Made by a program: the position numbers and the translations under genes
Assembly: GCF_002234575.2 (NCBI RefSeq)
Contig: NZ_CP022464.2
Location: 1,116,001 to 1,180,000, forward strand
Direction: 5' to 3'
DNA length: 64,000 nt
Source: Enterocloster bolteae
GTDB taxonomy: Bacteria; Bacillota; Clostridia; Lachnospirales; Lachnospiraceae
Notes under the pieces: model-generated
Databases searched by the model: none
Told to the model about the DNA's origin: nothing
The model's input: only the letters and a program-made list of their open reading frames with translations
In this document: positions 43,039 through 51,611 of the stretch, piece after piece
Layout of the letters: every line of letters starts with the position of its first letter
Position numbering within the stretch: position 1 is the stretch's first letter

Positions 43039-43115
43039 TTCCGTCTTTCACGTCTGAATCTGCCGTTACACTATTAACTTTCAATTAACTCTCACAATTT
43101 TATGGAGGAAGAAAC

Positions 43116-44552
43116 ATGAAAAAAACCAAGATTATCTGTACCATGGGCCCCAATACCAGCGACAAAAACATTATGATGGAGCTTGCCAGGAATGGTATGG
43201 ATGTGGCCCGTTTTAACTTTTCACACGGGGACTACAACGAGCATCAGGGACGCCTGGAGCTGTTAAAGGAAGTGCGCAAGGAGCTGGATATTCCGGTCGC
43301 AGCGCTCTTGGATACCAAGGGACCGGAGATCCGTACAGGGCAGCTTAAGGACGGCAAAAAGGTGACTTTGAAGGAAGGCCAGACCTATACCCTGACCACC
43401 AGGGAGCTGGTAGGTGACGATACCATCGGCTATATCAATTACAGCGGACTGAATGAGGATGTTGCCGCGGGCAACCGGATTCTCATTGACGACGGACTGA
43501 TTGAGCTGGAAGTGCGCCAGGTGAAGGATACAGACATTGTCTGTGAGGTCATCAACGGAGGAGAGCTGGGAGAGAAGAAGGGCGTCAATGTGCCCAATGT
43601 AAAGATTAAGCTTCCGGCCCTGACAGATAAGGACAAAGAGGATATCCGTTTTGGAATCAGGCAGGGCTTTGACTTCATCGCGGCATCCTTTGTACGTACA
43701 GCTGACTGTATTAAGGAAATCAAGGCCATGCTGGATGAGCAGGGTTCCAGTATGAAGGTTATTGCAAAGATTGAGAACGCGGAGGGCATCGAGAATCTGG
43801 ACGCCATCATCGAGGCAGCGGACGGCATCATGGTAGCCAGAGGCGACATGGGCGTGGAGATACCGGCAGAGAAGGTTCCCCACATCCAGAAGAAAATTAT
43901 CCGCAAGTGCAACGAGGCTTGTAAAATTGTTATCACAGCCACCCAGATGCTGGATTCCATGATCCGCAACCCAAGGCCAACCAGGGCCGAGGTGACGGAC
44001 GTTGCCAATGCAGTGTATGACGGCACGGACGCGGTGATGCTTTCCGGTGAGACAGCCATGGGCAAGTATCCTGTGGACGCCCTTAAGATGATGGTTTCCA
44101 TTGCACTGGAGACAGAGATGCATCTGGACTATGCAGGGTACCGCCAGAGGAAGGTGACGGAGCAGAACATGAAGAATGTTTCCAATGCAGTGTGTTTTGC
44201 CTCTGTATCAACCGCTCATGACCTGGATGCGGATGTCATCATCGCTCCCAGTATTACAGGCTTTACCACCCAGATGCTCTCTAAATGGAGACCTGGCGCC
44301 AGAATCATCGGCATGTCCCCCAGCATGGCTACGGTCCGCCAGATGCAGCTTCAGTGGGGCGTGGTACCGGTATGGTCCCGCCGCGCAGAGTCCACGGACG
44401 AACTGATTGAGAACTCGGTGGAGGAGCTTAAGAACAGAGGTCTTGTGGAGGAAGGCGAGCTGGCCGTCATCACAGCCGGAGTCGTAACCTACGCAAGACG
44501 CCATGAGGCAGCCACCCAGACCAATATTATGAGAGTTATTAATATCGAGTAG
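43116..44552 (+). CDS. pyk: Pyruvate kinase
   Basis: A 478-residue glycolytic enzyme making pyruvate and ATP from phosphoenolpyruvate and ADP. Signature sequences are TKIICTMGPNTSD at the N-terminus, ARFNFSHGDYNEH near 31, the active-site Lys/Glu region MKVIAKIENAEGIENLD near 215, MVARGDMGVEIP near 242 and TATQMLDSMIRNPRPTRAE near 276. Length corresponds to the form without the extra PEP-utiliser C-terminal domain found in some Firmicutes. GGAGGAAGAAAC precedes the ATG. A hairpin terminator follows at 44583. Confidence 0.97.
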   Translation: MKKTKIICTMGPNTSDKNIMMELARNGMDVARFNFSHGDYNEHQGRLELLKEVRKELDIPVAALLDTKGPEIRTGQLKDGKKVTLKEGQTYTLTTRELVGDDTIGYINYSGLNEDVAAGNRILIDDGLIELEVRQVKDTDIVCEVINGGELGEKKGVNVPNVKIKLPALTDKDKEDIRFGIRQGFDFIAASFVRTADCIKEIKAMLDEQGSSMKVIAKIENAEGIENLDAIIEAADGIMVARGDMGVEIPAEKVPHIQKKIIRKCNEACKIVITATQMLDSMIRNPRPTRAEVTDVANAVYDGTDAVMLSGETAMGKYPVDALKMMVSIALETEMHLDYAGYRQRKVTEQNMKNVSNAVCFASVSTAHDLDADVIIAPSITGFTTQMLSKWRPGARIIGMSPSMATVRQMQLQWGVVPVWSRRAESTDELIENSVEELKNRGLVEEGELAVITAGVVTYARRHEAATQTNIMRVINIE

Positions 44553-44582
44553 AGCATAACTAAAAAACACTGGACAAGGAAG

Positions 44583-44637
44583 TCTGCCCGGGAGTACAAT
44601 TGAACATATTGTACTTCCTGACAGGCTTTTTGCGCAA
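44583..44637 (+). terminator. Terminator of pyk
   Basis: A long imperfect hairpin: the inner AGTACAAT/ATTGTACT pair is extended outward by GTCTGCCCGGG against CCTGACAGGC, followed by T5. Confidence 0.85.
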
Positions 44638-44661
44638 AAAGGGAAAGGAGACACATAGATA

Positions 44662-45930
44662 ATGGATAAGAAGCCATTTGCAACACTGGAACAATTAAGG
44701 GAGATTGAGAGGACATACCCTACGCCCTTTTATCTTTACGATGAAAAGGGAATCAGGGAGAATGCCGCCAGGCTTAAGCAGGCATTTTCCTGGAACAGGG
44801 GATATAAGGAATATTTTGCGGTCAAGGCCACGCCCAATCCTTTCCTGTTAAATATACTGAAAGACATGGGATGCGGCACGGACTGCTCATCCATGACAGA
44901 GCTTATGATGTCCAGGGCATGCGGTTTTTCCGGTTCTGACATCATGTTTTCCTCCAACGATACGCCTCCTGAGGAATTTGCCTATGCGGAAAAGCTGGGA
45001 GCCATCATCAACCTGGACGATATCACTCATATCCAGTGTCTGGAGGAAACCCTGGGACATATTCCGGAGACCATCAGCTGCCGTTTTAACCCGGGCGGTC
45101 TGTTTAAAATCAGCAATGACATCATGGACAATCCCGGCGATTCCAAATACGGCATGACCGCAGAGCAGATTGGCCAGGCATTTAAGATTCTGAAGGAAAA
45201 GGGCGCAAAGCATTTCGGCATACATGCGTTCCTGGCCAGCAATACGGTGACCAATGAATACTATCCCATGCTGGCAAAGATTCTGTTTGAGCTGGCTGTT
45301 AAACTGAAAGAGGAGACAGGCGTCCATATCGCGTTCATCAATCTGTCCGGCGGCATCGGAATCCCCTACCGTCCGGACCAGGAGCCCAATGACATCCTGG
45401 CAATTGGTGACGGCGTAAGAAGGGTCTATGAAGAGATTCTGGTTCCCGCCGGTATGGATGATGTGGCTCTGTGCACGGAGCTGGGACGTTTCATGATGGG
45501 ACCTTACGGCGCCCTGGTGACAAAGGCCATCCATGAGAAGCACACTTATAAGGAGTATGTGGGCGTGGACGCCTGCGCCGTGAACCTGATGCGGCCGGCC
45601 ATGTACGGTGCTTACCATCACATCACGGTCATGGGCCGGGAGGATGAGCCATGTACCCGCATGTACGATGTGGTAGGTTCCCTGTGCGAGAACAACGATA
45701 AGTTTGCCATTGACCGCATGCTTCCGGAAATTAAAAAGGGAGATCTTCTGTTTATCCACGATGCGGGAGCCCACGGATTCGCCATGGGATATAATTATAA
45801 CGGAAAGCTGAAGTCAGCAGAGCTTCTGTTAAAGGAGGACGGCACTGTGGAGATGATACGCAGGGCAGAAACTCCTGAGGATTACTTTGCTACCTTTGAT
45901 TTTTGTGATATACTGAGGAATATTGACTGA
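44662..45930 (+). CDS. lysA: Diaminopimelate decarboxylase-family PLP enzyme
   Basis: A 422-residue fold-III PLP enzyme. The PLP lysine lies in EYFAVKATPNPFLL near residue 52, the cofactor phosphate loop is in NLSGGIGIPYRP near 232, and the C-terminal part carries VGSLCENNDKFAIDR near 335 with the active-site Cys-Glu typical of the group. It would decarboxylate meso-diaminopimelate to lysine. Related enzymes act on carboxynorspermidine or other diamino acids, so substrate certainty is moderate. GGGAAAGGAG precedes the ATG. It is followed by a hairpin (45966) and then proC, so it is probably its own transcript between two terminators. No lysine riboswitch is present. Confidence 0.87.
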   Translation: MDKKPFATLEQLREIERTYPTPFYLYDEKGIRENAARLKQAFSWNRGYKEYFAVKATPNPFLLNILKDMGCGTDCSSMTELMMSRACGFSGSDIMFSSNDTPPEEFAYAEKLGAIINLDDITHIQCLEETLGHIPETISCRFNPGGLFKISNDIMDNPGDSKYGMTAEQIGQAFKILKEKGAKHFGIHAFLASNTVTNEYYPMLAKILFELAVKLKEETGVHIAFINLSGGIGIPYRPDQEPNDILAIGDGVRRVYEEILVPAGMDDVALCTELGRFMMGPYGALVTKAIHEKHTYKEYVGVDACAVNLMRPAMYGAYHHITVMGREDEPCTRMYDVVGSLCENNDKFAIDRMLPEIKKGDLLFIHDAGAHGFAMGYNYNGKLKSAELLLKEDGTVEMIRRAETPEDYFATFDFCDILRNID

Positions 45931-45965
45931 TGAATGAAGAGGCATCAGGTATGCCCGGGAGCCCT

Positions 45966-46005
45966 GGCGCACTGCAGAAGGCAGTCTGCCGGGGCTTTGC
46001 TGCGG
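45966..46005 (+). terminator. Hairpin after lysA, weak terminator
   Basis: AGCCCTGGC pairs with GCCGGGGCT around a GCACTGC..GGCAGT inner stem, followed by TTTGC. The T run is short. Confidence 0.5.
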
Positions 46006-46035
46006 TTTGAATGTATATGACAAGGAGGTATGAGG

Positions 46036-46833
46036 ATGGTAAAGATTGGTTTTATAGGAATGGGAAACATGGGAAATGCCATTTTAAACGGGCTTCTCAA
46101 GACGCACAGACCGGAGGATATGATATTTTCAGCGGCCCATCAGGATAAGATGGAGGCAGTGACAGCCAGGACAAAGGTGCCCCATGCCGGTTCCAACAGG
46201 GAATGCGCAAAGGCGGTGAAGTATCTGATACTGGCGGTAAAGCCCCAGTATTTTGACGCGGTGTTTTCGGAGATAAGGGATGTGGTAACGCCGGAGCAGG
46301 TGGTGATATCCCTGGCTCCCGGCGTCACGATTTCCAATATCACAGAGCGCCTGGGCGGGAATGTGCGGGTGGTAAGAGCCATGCCCAACACGCCTGCCAT
46401 GCTGGGAGAAGGCATGACCGGCATTTCCTGCAGGGAAGGCTCCTGCACAGAGGAGGAAAAGGAAACCGTACGGGACATATTTTCCTCCTGCGGACGGGTG
46501 GAGATGGTGGAAGAACGGCTTATGGACGCAGTTGGCTGTGTCAGCGGCAGTTCGCCTGCTTTTGTGTACATGTTTATTGAGGCCCTGGCTGACGGAGGGG
46601 TCAAATACGGCCTTCCCAGAAAGACTGCCTATGCCATGGCAGCCCAGACTGTCCTGGGCAGCGCAAAAATGATTCTGGAGACAGGAAAGCATCCGGGGCA
46701 GTTAAAGGACGAGGTGTGTTCCCCGGGCGGCACCACCATTGCGGGCGTATCAGCCCTGGAGGAGCACGGACTGAGAAATGCGCTCATCAAGGCGGCGGAC
46801 GCCTGCTATGAGAAGACCCAGAGCATGAAGTAG
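46036..46833 (+). CDS. proC: Pyrroline-5-carboxylate reductase
   Basis: A 265-residue NAD(P)H-dependent enzyme that reduces pyrroline-5-carboxylate to proline. The N-terminal IGFIGMGNMGNAILNGLL is the dinucleotide-binding fold, VVRAMPNTPAMLGEGMTGIS near 117 is a family hallmark, and the C-terminal signature LKDEVCSPGGTTIAGVSALEE is split here only by normal spacing (near 220-240). Start ATG 46036 is seven bases after AAGGAGG; the ATG at 46030 immediately abuts it. Forty bases separate it from the NUDIX gene. Confidence 0.95.
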   Translation: MVKIGFIGMGNMGNAILNGLLKTHRPEDMIFSAAHQDKMEAVTARTKVPHAGSNRECAKAVKYLILAVKPQYFDAVFSEIRDVVTPEQVVISLAPGVTISNITERLGGNVRVVRAMPNTPAMLGEGMTGISCREGSCTEEEKETVRDIFSSCGRVEMVEERLMDAVGCVSGSSPAFVYMFIEALADGGVKYGLPRKTAYAMAAQTVLGSAKMILETGKHPGQLKDEVCSPGGTTIAGVSALEEHGLRNALIKAADACYEKTQSMK

Positions 46834-46873
46834 GACAATAATATCAAACCAAAACAGAGAGGAAGGAACAGAC

Positions 46874-47470
46874 ATGGAAGATAAGGAAAAGAATACGCAG
46901 ATACCGGTGATACGGCTGGACCGCCAGCTTAAATATGAGGGAAACATTCTTAAGATATACGAGGACAAGGTCCTGGCTAACGGCCATGAGGCCAGGTGGG
47001 ATTTCATCCATCACGATGGTGCGGCGGCTGTCCTGCCTGTTGCCGACGATGGAAAAATCCTTATGGTGCGCCAGTACCGCAATGCCCTGGACCGCTACAC
47101 CCTGGAGATTCCGGCAGGCAAGCTGGATGCGCCGGGGGAGCCCAAGGTGGAGTGCGCGTTCCGGGAGCTGGAGGAGGAGACAGGATACAGGGTGGAATCA
47201 CCGGAGAACCTGGAGTACCTTATGAGCCTTACCACAACCGTTGCCTTCTGCGATGAGGCCATTGACATATTCGTGGCTCACAACCTGATTCCCTCCCATC
47301 AGAATCTGGACGAGGATGAGGTGATCAATGTGGTTCCATGCAGCCTGGGAGAGCTGGAGGACATGATATACACAGGAAAGATTACGGACGGCAAGACCAT
47401 TGCCGCCATTATGGCCTATGCCAGAAAATACTGTTCTGAGGATAAGAAGGACACCATGGTCAAGGGCTAA
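46874..47470 (+). CDS. NUDIX hydrolase, ADP-ribose pyrophosphatase type
   Basis: A 198-residue NUDIX enzyme like NudF. It probably hydrolyses ADP-ribose or related nucleoside diphosphate sugars. The NUDIX box is visible as AGKLDAPGEPK with FRELEEETGY (about residues 76-99), containing the metal-binding REL-EEETG. One extra residue stands between the first Gly and the first Glu of the box compared with the textbook pattern; the catalytic end is intact. The gene lies between proC and spoIIM. Such a NUDIX gene upstream of spoIIM and xerD is a familiar arrangement in Firmicutes. AGAGAGGAAGG precedes the ATG. Confidence 0.92.
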   Translation: MEDKEKNTQIPVIRLDRQLKYEGNILKIYEDKVLANGHEARWDFIHHDGAAAVLPVADDGKILMVRQYRNALDRYTLEIPAGKLDAPGEPKVECAFRELEEETGYRVESPENLEYLMSLTTTVAFCDEAIDIFVAHNLIPSHQNLDEDEVINVVPCSLGELEDMIYTGKITDGKTIAAIMAYARKYCSEDKKDTMVKG

Positions 47471-47562
47471 GTCATAAACCATGTATTTCTGTCATACAGT
47501 AGTGGGGGAGAAGCTGCAGATGATATGTTTCTTACCTGTAAACTGGGACAGGAGGATAATGC

Positions 47563-48105
47563 ATGGGAATGAGGTGGTTAAGGCTGCGTCTGGGGACGCT
47601 CACCTATGAGGACTGGCTGCTGTTCTGTTTTACGGCAGGGATTTTTTGCGGTACGGCAGCCGCGCTGGCATTTGGCGGTCCCACGGTGCAGGGGTGTATC
47701 CTGGGAGCAGCGGGCTCCTTCGGAAGCGGAAACAGGGGAGTAAAGGAATATATAACTGTATTCAGGCAGAGGGCCCTGGAGACCTGCGGCGGGTGGCTGG
47801 CCGGAGTTACTGTGTGCAGCCAGATGCTGTTTGGGTTCCTGACCTTTTACGCAGGGATGAGCCTGGCAGTGGTTCTGTCTGTGCTGACCATCCGCAAGGG
47901 ACTGTTGGGAATCGCTGCATTTTTATGTACGGTCCTGCCCCATGGTCTGGTCTATCTCCTGGTGTGGTACGTGCTGTCAGGCTGGTCAGGCCAGATTCAG
48001 AAAAAGCTCCATATCCTGCCCGGACTTCTGCTGTTAATTATCACCGGCGCAGGGGCGTTTCTGGAGGTTTTCGTTTCACCCTTCCTGTGGGGGCTTTTTC
48101 CATAG
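47563..48105 (+). CDS. spoIIM: Stage II sporulation protein M-like membrane protein
   Basis: A 180-residue membrane protein with about five hydrophobic segments, matching SpoIIM (DUF95 fold) in length and in the C-terminal pattern GAGAFLEVFVSPFL. In Bacillus, SpoIIM works with SpoIID and SpoIIP in septal peptidoglycan breakdown during engulfment, from the mother-cell membrane. Location after a NUDIX gene and before xerD agrees with the known spoIIM-xerD order and supports the call. It implies a sporulating organism. AGGAGG precedes the ATG. Confidence 0.82.
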   Translation: MGMRWLRLRLGTLTYEDWLLFCFTAGIFCGTAAALAFGGPTVQGCILGAAGSFGSGNRGVKEYITVFRQRALETCGGWLAGVTVCSQMLFGFLTFYAGMSLAVVLSVLTIRKGLLGIAAFLCTVLPHGLVYLLVWYVLSGWSGQIQKKLHILPGLLLLIITGAGAFLEVFVSPFLWGLFP

Positions 48106-48144
48106 GGGAGCACAGGATACAAAGGATAAATGGGGGAAGCAAAT

Positions 48145-49008
48145 ATGGAATGGCTGTTGTATGCGTTCGGTTCAGCTGTGTTCGCCGGCCTGACTGCCGT
48201 CTTATCGAAAATCGGCGTCAGGGATACGGACTCGGATTTGGCCACCGCGGTCCGTACCGCAGTGGTTCTTGTGTTTTCGTGGATTATGGTGTTCCTTACC
48301 GGTTCAGCTGGTTCCATAGGAACCATAAGCGCCAAAACCTGTCTGTTTCTGGTACTGTCCGGCGTGGCCACAGGGGCTTCCTGGCTGTTTTATTTCAGGG
48401 CCCTTCAGCTGGGGGATGTGAACAAGGTGGCCTCCATTGATAAATCCAGCACCATACTGACCATGTTTCTGGCCGCCCTGATACTGGGGGAAGGACTTGG
48501 GGGTATGAAAATCCTGTGCATGGTCCTGATTGGGACAGGCACCCTGATGATGATTCAGAAGCGGAACCAAGGAGTGGAAAAGACAGGAAGCAGAAGATGG
48601 CTTGGGGCTGCCCTTTTATCGGCTGCATTTGCCAGCCTTACAGCTATTTTGGGAAAAATTGGAATACAGGGAGTGGAATCCAACCTGGGAACAGCCATCC
48701 GTACCTGCGTGGTGCTGGCAATGGCCTGGCTCCTGGTATTCCTTCAGGGAAAGCAGAAGCATCTGGATAGAATCGCGCCAAAGAGCTGGTGTTTCCTCGT
48801 TATTTCGGGATTTGCCACAGGGGCCTCCTGGCTGTGTTATTACAGGGCCCTGCAGGAGGGGCCTGCCAGTGTCGTTGTACCCATTGACAAGCTCAGCATT
48901 CTGGTGACCATACTGTTTTCCCGAATATTCCTGGGGGAGAGGCTGGACCGCAAATCCTTTGCAGGTCTGGTTCTTCTGACCGCAGGTACGCTTCTGCTGT
49001 TATTATAG
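48145..49008 (+). CDS. EamA-family (DMT) transporter
   Basis: A 287-residue membrane protein with ten predicted helices in two similar halves, each with an EamA repeat: GSAVFAGLTAVLSKIGV at the start and AAFASLTAILGKIGIQG near 150, and each half ends with GASWL-Y-RALQ-G. Members export amino acids, metabolites or drugs; this one's substrate is unknown. The ATG at 48145 is preferred, eight bases after GGGGGA; an in-frame ATG at 48130 has AGGA close behind and is the alternative. It sits between spoIIM and the lipase-like gene and may have been inserted into the spoIIM-xerD order. Confidence 0.85.
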   Translation: MEWLLYAFGSAVFAGLTAVLSKIGVRDTDSDLATAVRTAVVLVFSWIMVFLTGSAGSIGTISAKTCLFLVLSGVATGASWLFYFRALQLGDVNKVASIDKSSTILTMFLAALILGEGLGGMKILCMVLIGTGTLMMIQKRNQGVEKTGSRRWLGAALLSAAFASLTAILGKIGIQGVESNLGTAIRTCVVLAMAWLLVFLQGKQKHLDRIAPKSWCFLVISGFATGASWLCYYRALQEGPASVVVPIDKLSILVTILFSRIFLGERLDRKSFAGLVLLTAGTLLLLL

Positions 49009-49030
49009 GAATCCAAAAGGAGAGATGTAC

Positions 49031-50428
49031 GTGAAGAAGAAAAAAACGGGACGAATCTGCTTAAAGCGGCTGTTCCTGGCTTTGTACATACCATATGCAG
49101 TGAATATACCCCTGGCAGCCTGTGTATGGGCAGGAGGGATTTGGCCGCCGGAGGGAGCCGTTAGCCCGGCTGTGCGGACAGGGCTTCTGGCTGTGGGGCT
49201 GGCCTGTACCTGGCTGGTCTGGATGGCTTACAATATCATGCCCAGAAAAAAAGATTTCTTTGCCTCATGGCGGGTGACCATCATGGAAGGCGGCCGGAGT
49301 CTGTGCTACAGCGCCCTGTATGGGTTCGCTGCCCAGGCAGCCGTCCTTTTATGGCTGTATCCCAAGGCGTACCGGGCCGTACATGACCAGAGGGTTCTGT
49401 GGATAAACGGCATCTACAGCGCAATCATGCTGTTTATCCTGTTGTGGAACGGAATCCTGCGCATATTTTTCACCTCTGTCCGGCTGCGGCTCAAATACCG
49501 CATCCTGATGCTCTTAGCCATGTGGATTCCGGGTCTTAACCTGGGGGTTCTGCTCTATGCCATGAGAATTGTACACGGGGAATATGATTTTGCCTGCTAC
49601 AAGGAATCCGTGCGCCAGGTACGCGCCCAGTCGCAGATATGCAGCACCAGGTATCCGCTGCTTCTGGTTCACGGGGTGGGGTTCAGGGACCTGCGGTATT
49701 TTAACTATTGGGGCAGGATTCCAAGGGAGCTGGCCCGGTATGGGGCGGATATCTACTACGGCAACCAGGAGGCATTTGCAACGGTTGCGTACAATGCAGG
49801 CGATATTTACAGAAAAATACAGGAGATATGCAGGGAGACGGGATGTGAAAAGGTGAATATCATTGCCCACTCCAAGGGCGGCCTGGATTCCCGCTATGCC
49901 ATATCCAGGCTGGGAGCGGCACCTATGGTAGCGTCCCTGACCACCATCAATACGCCTCACCGGGGCTGCCGGTTCGTGGACTACGCGTGCAGGCTGCCCG
50001 AAGGCCTGTACCGCGCCATTGCAGGTGTATTTGATTTGTGGTTCAGCAGGTTCGGTGACTCGCACCCGGACTTCTACACGGCCACCCACCAGTTCAGCAC
50101 AAGAGCCAGCATCTGTTTCAACGAAGAGGTGGCGGATGCGCCGGGGGTTTATTACCAGAGTTACGCATCGGTTATGAGGGATTTCCTCAGCGATCCCCTT
50201 TTATGGTTTCCTTACCTTATCATCCGGGCTGTGGATGGGAAAAATGACGGGCTGGTGACACCGGAGTCCGCCATGTGGGGCGAGTTTAAAGGTACCATTG
50301 CCAACCGTAAGCACAGAGGTATATCCCACGGTGATATGATTGATTTAAAGCGTGAGGATTACAAGGGATTTGATGTGACGGAGTTTTATGTGGAGCTGGT
50401 AAAAACACTGAAAGAAAAGGGATTCTGA
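49031..50428 (+). CDS. Membrane protein with C-terminal lipase-like alpha/beta hydrolase domain
   Basis: About 465 residues. The N-terminal 185 residues hold about five hydrophobic helices; the rest is an alpha/beta hydrolase resembling bacterial lipases. It shows the oxyanion segment LLLVHGVGFRD near 210, the nucleophile elbow IIAHSKGGLDSRY near 280, a likely acid in DGKNDGLVTPES near 412 and a likely base in HRGISHGDMID near 430. It may be a membrane-embedded esterase or lipase; the substrate is unknown. The start is either ATG 49025 (close to AAAGGAG) or GTG 49031 (better spacing, eight bases); the latter is given. It lies in the gap between spoIIM/EamA and xerD. Confidence 0.78.
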   Translation: MKKKKTGRICLKRLFLALYIPYAVNIPLAACVWAGGIWPPEGAVSPAVRTGLLAVGLACTWLVWMAYNIMPRKKDFFASWRVTIMEGGRSLCYSALYGFAAQAAVLLWLYPKAYRAVHDQRVLWINGIYSAIMLFILLWNGILRIFFTSVRLRLKYRILMLLAMWIPGLNLGVLLYAMRIVHGEYDFACYKESVRQVRAQSQICSTRYPLLLVHGVGFRDLRYFNYWGRIPRELARYGADIYYGNQEAFATVAYNAGDIYRKIQEICRETGCEKVNIIAHSKGGLDSRYAISRLGAAPMVASLTTINTPHRGCRFVDYACRLPEGLYRAIAGVFDLWFSRFGDSHPDFYTATHQFSTRASICFNEEVADAPGVYYQSYASVMRDFLSDPLLWFPYLIIRAVDGKNDGLVTPESAMWGEFKGTIANRKHRGISHGDMIDLKREDYKGFDVTEFYVELVKTLKEKGF

Positions 50429-50566
50429 TGTTTTTCAGGGGTTATGTGAGAAAAATATTTTACCATTGCTTTACAACATATTGACATGCAAAAATACCCC
50501 CTTCCAACATGTTGTATGTTTTATGTTAATCACCTGAAAATGGGGCCCAAAGTGGGAAAAATGTGT

Positions 50567-50595
50567 TTGATTTTATGGAAAAATGCAGATATAAT
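50567..50595 (+). promoter_or_regulatory. Promoter of xerD
   Basis: TTGATT (50567-50572), 17 bases, TATAAT (50590-50595), 63 bases before the ATG. An inverted pair TACAACAT / ATGTTGTA lies about 60 bases further upstream. Confidence 0.72.
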
Positions 50596-50657
50596 GATAG
50601 TCAGCATACGATTTTGGGCTACTTTTTGTGAGAAACGGGTTAGGGGAAAATAGCGAT

Positions 50658-51542
50658 ATGACGTCCGATATAAAAAGCTTTGTGAGCTACCTGAGGGATG
50701 TGAAAAAGACCTCCAGGAACACGGAAATTTCCTACCAGAGAGATTTGATGCAGCTTAAGTCTTTTCTGGAGGATAAAGGAATAACAGAAGTTGAAAAGGT
50801 GACTAAGACCAGTCTGAATTCATATATCCTTTTTTTGGAAAAAGAGGGGAAGGCCACGACCACCATATCCAGGGAGCTGGCATCCATGAAGGCTTTTTTC
50901 AATTTCATGTTCAAAGAAGGACGAATCCGCAAGGACCCGGCGGAGCTCCTGAAAGCGCCCAAGATTGAGAAAAAGGCCCCTGTGATACTGAGCGTGAATG
51001 AGGTCAACGCTCTGCTGGACCAGCCGGGCATGACAACATCCAAGGAAATACGGGACAAGGCAATGCTGGAGCTGTTGTACGCCACGGGAATACGTGTGTC
51101 AGAGCTAATCGGGCTGGAGCTTTCGGATCTTAACATGCAGGTGGGCTATATCACCTGCAGGGATGGACAGAAGGAGCGCATGGTTCCTTTTGGGAAGCCG
51201 GCCAAGCAGGCTTTGAGCGTGTATCTGGAAAAGGGACGCTCACAGCTGCTTAAGGGTAAGGAATCCCAGTGGCTGTTCACCAATTGCAGCGGCAAGGCCA
51301 TGAGCCGCCAGGGCTTCTGGAAGATTATCAAGTACTACGGGGAAAAGGCCGGTATCCAGGCCGATATAACGCCTCATACCCTGCGCCATTCCTTTGCGGC
51401 CCATCTGATTCGGGGCGGCGCCGATATCCATGCGGTCCAGGCCATGCTGGGTCATTCCGATTCCACCACCACCCATATGTACGCTGCCTATTCCGGCAAT
51501 ACGGTGGGAGAAACCTACCGGGCGGCTTTGCCCAGAAAATAG
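50658..51542 (+). CDS. xerD: Tyrosine recombinase XerD-like
   Basis: A 294-residue tyrosine recombinase, close to XerD. With XerC or alone it resolves chromosome dimers at dif. The N-terminal SAM-like domain covers about 1-85. The catalytic set is visible: Arg in ATGIRVSELIGLELS near 148, Lys in DGQKERMVPFG near 172, HTLRHSFAAHL near 242, LGHSD near 268 and Tyr in STTTHMYAA near 277. Length and position after spoIIM match chromosomal xerD rather than an integrase of a mobile element. The ATG at 50658 is ten bases after AGGGGA. It is followed by a terminator and no att-like repeats were noticed. Confidence 0.92.
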   Translation: MTSDIKSFVSYLRDVKKTSRNTEISYQRDLMQLKSFLEDKGITEVEKVTKTSLNSYILFLEKEGKATTTISRELASMKAFFNFMFKEGRIRKDPAELLKAPKIEKKAPVILSVNEVNALLDQPGMTTSKEIRDKAMLELLYATGIRVSELIGLELSDLNMQVGYITCRDGQKERMVPFGKPAKQALSVYLEKGRSQLLKGKESQWLFTNCSGKAMSRQGFWKIIKYYGEKAGIQADITPHTLRHSFAAHLIRGGADIHAVQAMLGHSDSTTTHMYAAYSGNTVGETYRAALPRK

Positions 51543-51568
51543 GAAAATGCGGTAATGATGTTTAAATG

Positions 51569-51597
51569 AGTCCTGTCTTTTTGACAGGGCTTTTTTG
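51569..51597 (+). terminator. Terminator of xerD
   Basis: AGTCCTGTC (51569-51577) pairs with GACAGGGCT (51583-51591) around TTTTT, followed by T6. Confidence 0.88.
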
Positions 51598-51611
51598 TGT
51601 GGTGCAGGATA

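Noticed and set aside
44553..44661. Lysine riboswitch before the diaminopimelate decarboxylase gene
   Set aside because: Only the pyk terminator hairpin is present and no aptamer-like set of helices was seen.
50465..50525. TACAACAT / ATGTTGTA inverted pair upstream of xerD as an operator
   Set aside because: Arms are short, widely spaced and AT-rich, so chance is likely; mentioned only in the xerD promoter entry.
50658..51542. Integrase of a mobile element
   Set aside because: Size, catalytic set and position near spoIIM fit chromosomal XerD; no att repeats or phage genes are nearby.
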